Below, in pieces: positions 59,951 to 64,000 of a stretch of DNA of 64,000 nucleotides. The position numbers were made by a program, and so were the translations under genes. A model generated the notes under the pieces. It saw nothing but the letters and a program-made list of their open reading frames with translations, made no database searches and had not been told where the DNA came from. Origin of the DNA: Zhengitettix transpicula (taxonomy: Eukaryota; Arthropoda; Insecta; Orthoptera; Tetrigidae); NCBI GenBank assembly GCA_037074705.1, contig CM073590.1:44924395-44988394 (forward strand), written 5' to 3'. Numbering within the stretch: the first letter of the stretch is position 1; every line of letters starts with the position of its first letter.

Positions 59951-62900
59951 TGAATGGCAGTATTTATACCGCAGCCCGTTTACCCTCTGTCGAGAGGTAA
60001 CATATGAATTCAATAATTCCCAGGATTATATGTCATACAATAACAACTTCTTAACGGCACATAGATTAAACATTTATATGCGCCTAATAGGTCCATTGTG
60101 CATTTACATACACTCACTTTCTGCAGTATTTCATTCATGGAAGAATTACTCCATTAAAGACGTTTCCTTAGCGTCATCTGTGTCAGACTCAAAGAAATAC
60201 TTCACACAGCGGATGATCTCATAGTCAAGCGCTAGGTGGCTCTGGAACGAATATCTCCGATCACAATGCCGGCTATCAGATATAAAGCTGAAGTCTTTTC
60301 ATTCGCAAATAATAACGTGAAGAGAAATTTAGCAAACTGCATACCCATACAACTTTTATGCAATTCTTCTTATAGTTTGCAATATCACCACTGTTCCCGA
60401 ACACCCACCACAACCCTCACAACAAGAGTTCACAATTTTAAATTTAATTTTACCTGTTATCCATTTTAACCAATTGTATTCTCATGGTAATCAATAGTGT
60501 AAGTTTTTGATTCACTTACCCCTAACGGTTGCTATTTTATTATTTCACGGTTCCGGTCCGTATGTGATAATCTCATACTCATTCATTCCCTGCCAAATAT
60601 TTATCCATCTATCCGGTTCACTTCACTACTCCCCACCAACGGAGTTCATCTATTCACATCAAACTTACGAACACATCTTCTTCTTCAGATGTCACTCTGA
60701 TCACACTTCACGCGCCTTCGGCATAATGCAAAGTCGTTAGCGGAACTCTTAACAACGGTAACATAATCCTCAATTCATTCATACACTGCTCATTCTTTAA
60801 TAGAAAGAAAAACTAAACCATCCGACCCCATTCTTGGCCACGATAAAAATAAATGTAGTCCCTTTTTCTACATTATCAAACTCAACTCCAATCGCAGCTT
60901 TGTCTTTTACGGTCTGCAATTAGACCCGGACAAAATAAACACCTTCCTCACTACACTCCCAAAGTGCTACTTCCACGTCCACATTTACAGCCCCCACACC
61001 AACGCTACCCCGCCTTTAAACGTGTCACCAAGCTTCTGTTAGGAACAAATGCAATGTCTCCTCAAACCCTCAATCTACTGCAGTCCTCCAGAACCCGGCA
61101 CAAGAACATATTACCTGTCACAAATCATTCACCAGATAGAATTCTGGCACCGTGCCCTAATTCTTCTACGGCAACACTAAAAAGAATAACGATTCCAATG
61201 CTAACAACCAGAGCAGTGCCACACTGTCAAAAATACAATTCACATTTGATGCTTACGCCAACACCAAAAACACCAACGTTATTTCCACTAATGCTTCACA
61301 CTTACCCTGCTTCAACACAAAATTAACTCCATCTCTGAGAACTCCCCTTCCTACCCGTCCAACAGTACAGGAAGAGTCGACATCTTCCAACGTTTTTTCG
61401 TCTTCCCACAGAGCACACACTGCCCCTTTCTTTGAAATGTATAATTTCATTACCCTATCCTGCATCATTAATATGAACGAGTGTGTGTATGTGTCTGTAA
61501 CAAGGATCGTGATCGCGATGTAACCGTCCTCTCCTCAACACAAACAGAAGCTCAGTGTTTTGTACGTAACTCGGTTTTGTATTTTAAATATTCTGCAAGC
61601 GCATGCTTATCGAATTTTACTCCTCGAATCAAGAAAAACAAGCTTCATAACACTTTAAGATGGGATGTGAAAGGAGATGGTACGAAGAATTATCGACCTC
61701 TCTTATTTTTCATCAACAGTGATATTGTTCCAAATTCAGTATGAATTATGCGCGAAAGAACGGCCGAATTCAATGTGTGGAAATATGGAATGGCACTAAT
61801 TCGTTTCGCTGTTGTGAAAATAAAACTACAAAATTTCATAAAACCACAAATTTTGGGGATACAAAATATCGAACGAATTATTTCTTCAGGATTATGTAAG
61901 ATTAACCTTTTCTGAAATGTGCAAACTGAAAGTAATTTAATCCGTAATGACTTTAAATTGAGTAAGCAGTTGTTTTTAAATAACGATAAATGTTTGTATT
62001 CCTTTTGAGAAGTGCGCTAGCTTACCAGAACTTGTTGAAAGTTCTCACGCCCCCACCTATTTCATTTGCATTATATTAGAAGAAGAATCATTTAATCTAA
62101 TTTATTTTTCGTCGTAGCGTAACAATTAAAGGACCGAACTGCAGTTCTTCAGATTTTGGTCGAATAACTCACAGATCTGATATATTTTGATGAATCAGTT
62201 TCGCATGTTCCATTTCACTAGTGTCCAAAGAACTTACCAATAGATATATTTATTAAAAACTTTGAAAAATAACATTCTGACATAGTCAAGAGAAGCACTT
62301 CAAGAAAGTATTTCTCAACGCATCCGAGTATTGCGTATAAAAAAAGAAAGAAAAAAGTGATCAGCAGTAATATTAATCCTTATATGACATTAAAACTCTC
62401 AGAATTCCTGGTTATATTCGAGTTCAAATAAATAAATCTTTATTAAAGCATAATTCCGTAGTAAACTCATAGAGTTCAAGCTGTTCGAACCTGGGAAACT
62501 AGGTAATCGGTACATAGATGTATGTGGTTATGAGAATTAATGCTGGTACCGGAGAATGATGAGAACTCGCTTATCTCTTTCTTTCACTTCATGATATTAC
62601 AGAGACTGTAATGTTATCGTTAATTTCCGACGTTGATGATGTTCTATAAAACTGTGGTTAAAGTATATTCTGTGAGTTAGAAAAGAGTAAATAATAGAAA
62701 TGTGTGGTGAAGGCGAATGAACATTTCACTTTATAATCAATAAGGAAAAAACCTTGGAAAACGCAGCAGAGTTGAGGACATCTGTCTCCGCACTCCAACA
62801 TAAAATAAAATCATGATGTTCAAGAAAGTCATCTCTCGGGATGCAGTTGCCAATATCATGTTTGGTGAAATAAAATTAATTCAAATGGACACTGCTTAAG

Positions 62901-63421
62901 GTCAAATAATTACGTGAAGGACTAAATTGCTAGGATTTTCTGTTGGTAATCAGTTATAAGCACAGCGCCTGCAAGTATATTAAGTACTGTTAACGGATTT
63001 GCTAATACGTGGACATACTTATCATTTCGCATCGGCGCACACCGTCATTAATGCTACTTTGTGTTAAACGAGAATCATCCTTTGACACCTCAAGTCAGAC
63101 GTGTACAATTTTATTACAAGGGCAAACGACAAACACAAAGTGTTTTACTATATTTAGAAAGACGCCGTACTACAGCTAAGAATGAATAAACCCAAATTTC
63201 AATAATACTTGAAGATCGAGTGGAATGAAAATTGAATTCGTTTACATTGTGCAAACGATGAAACAATGGCACGAGGCAAATATAGTAAGAAAACAAAGGG
63301 TAGGTTATCACGTGACACGCCTCCAATTGACCGGAATGGTGTGTTACGATGAGGTCAGAAGAAAACGCACGCTAGTTGGGAGTTGGTAAGAACAACCAAG
63401 TGCCAAACTGTGTTTTCATTA
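59951..63421 (+). repeat. Tandem unit, copy 3, promoter-like block mostly deleted
   Basis: Same unit without the retrotransposon and 169 bp shorter at its head. The previous copy's end (CCAAACTGTGTTT) joins directly to GAATGGCAGTATTTATACC. The CCAAT hairpin, GC box and CRE are gone and only the TATA-like box (59961-59968) remains. The joint changes the first open frame, which now runs from 59919 to 60224. Private changes include CTGTCGAGAGG for CTGGCGAGAGG (59988) and GCTTCTGTTAGG for GCTATTGTTAGG (61031). Confidence 0.93.
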
Positions 63422-64000
63422 GATTACGACTCCCGTGGGAGTTTGCAAAAATTGCCGTATTGGTTGGTATTTCACAACCAATAGGCGGGGTATTGGTGTA
63501 AGTTTTCAACTAGCAATAATCGCACCTCGGATAAACCTCATTGGTTACGATATTGCCACTGCGCAAAGTTGACGTCAAAGCTTTGAATGGCAGTATTTAT
63601 ACCGCAGCCCGTTTACCCTCTGGCGAGAGGTAACATATGAATTCAATAATTCCCAGGATTATATGTCATACAATAACAACTTCTTAACGGCACATAGATT
63701 AAACATTTATATGCGCCTAATAGGTCCATTGTGCATTTACATACACTCACTTTCTGCAGTATTTCATTCATGGAAGAATTACTCCATTAAAGACGTTTCC
63801 TTAGCGTCATCTGTGTCAGACTCAAAGAAATACTTCACACAGCGGATGATCTCATAGTCAAGCGCTAGGTGGCTCTGGAACGAATATCTCCGATCACAAT
63901 GCCGGCTATCAGATATAAAGCTGAAGTCTTTTCATTCGCAAATAATAACGTGAAGAGAAATTTAGCAAACTGCATACCCATACAACTTTTATGCAATTCT
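63422..64000 (+). repeat. Tandem unit, copy 4, start only
   Basis: Begins with the complete promoter-like block (CCAAT hairpin, GC box, CRE near 63569-63577, TATA-like box near 63594) and continues to the window edge, so the array extends to the right. Confidence 0.93.
63428..63640. promoter_or_regulatory. Promoter-like block of copy 4, intact
   Basis: Same element order as in copy 1, uninterrupted, with GTTGACGTCAAAGC once only, confirming the empty-site state for the retrotransposon insertion in copy 2. Confidence 0.6.

Noticed and set aside
51265..64000. Array as histone, rRNA, snRNA or 5S repeat
   Set aside because: No histone peptide, rRNA core or snRNA motif was found; only the repeat size resembles insect histone units.
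51265..64000. CRISPR-like or prokaryotic repeat system
   Set aside because: Spliced gene, SINEs and LINEs show nuclear animal DNA; there are no short regularly spaced repeats.

Overview
The window looks like nuclear DNA of an insect: a 22-exon gene with long AT-rich introns and GT-AG splice sites, (TA)n microsatellites, tRNA-derived SINEs, and jockey, copia, piggyBac and hAT elements. The repeat load and intron sizes suit a large-genome polyneopteran (cockroach, termite, stick insect or orthopteran). That placement is inference; the sequence does not fix the species.

Layout. 1-4.1 kb holds LTR-like repeats, TA microsatellites and a small foldback element. 4.7-41.84 kb (+) holds an ABC transporter gene of subfamily C, MRP4/ABCC4-like. 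Its 22 exons splice into one open frame of 1201 residues plus stop, with every junction phase agreeing. Only the first ~90-100 residues are missing; they lie left of the window. Its introns carry most of the mobile DNA: a tRNA-SINE with target duplications, six copies of an unnamed repeat family, a piggyBac-like element inside a minisatellite, LTR-like repeats including a head-to-head pair, LINE and transposase remnants, a hAT-type MITE and a long foldback. 43.6-44.4 kb (-) is a broken copia pol fragment. 44.65-45.66 kb (-) is an intact 12-finger C2H2 zinc-finger gene, convergent with the transporter. 45.7-51.2 kb has no recognised gene apart from a LINE reverse-transcriptase remnant near 48.6-49.4 kb.

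51.26 kb to the right edge is a head-to-tail array of a ~3.63 kb unit (three whole copies plus the start of a fourth). The copies are nearly identical. The unit begins with a promoter-like block: CCAAT hairpin, GC box, further CCAAT boxes, a perfect CRE (TGACGTCA) and a TATA-like box. The second copy's block is split by a 1413-bp 5'-truncated jockey-type retrotransposon with a 14-bp target duplication, and the third copy has lost most of the block by a 169-bp deletion. No known protein is recognisable in the unit. I regard this array as the most unusual object in the window.

How the genes relate. The transporter (predicted ATP-driven export of organic anions and conjugates at the plasma membrane) and the zinc-finger protein (predicted nuclear DNA binding) show no sign of a shared pathway. 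CpG is strongly depleted from about 29 kb to about 50.5 kb, spanning the 3' half of the transporter and the zinc-finger gene, and returns at the promoter-like block. A germline-methylated gene-body region ending at an unmethylated promoter would explain this, but it is inference.
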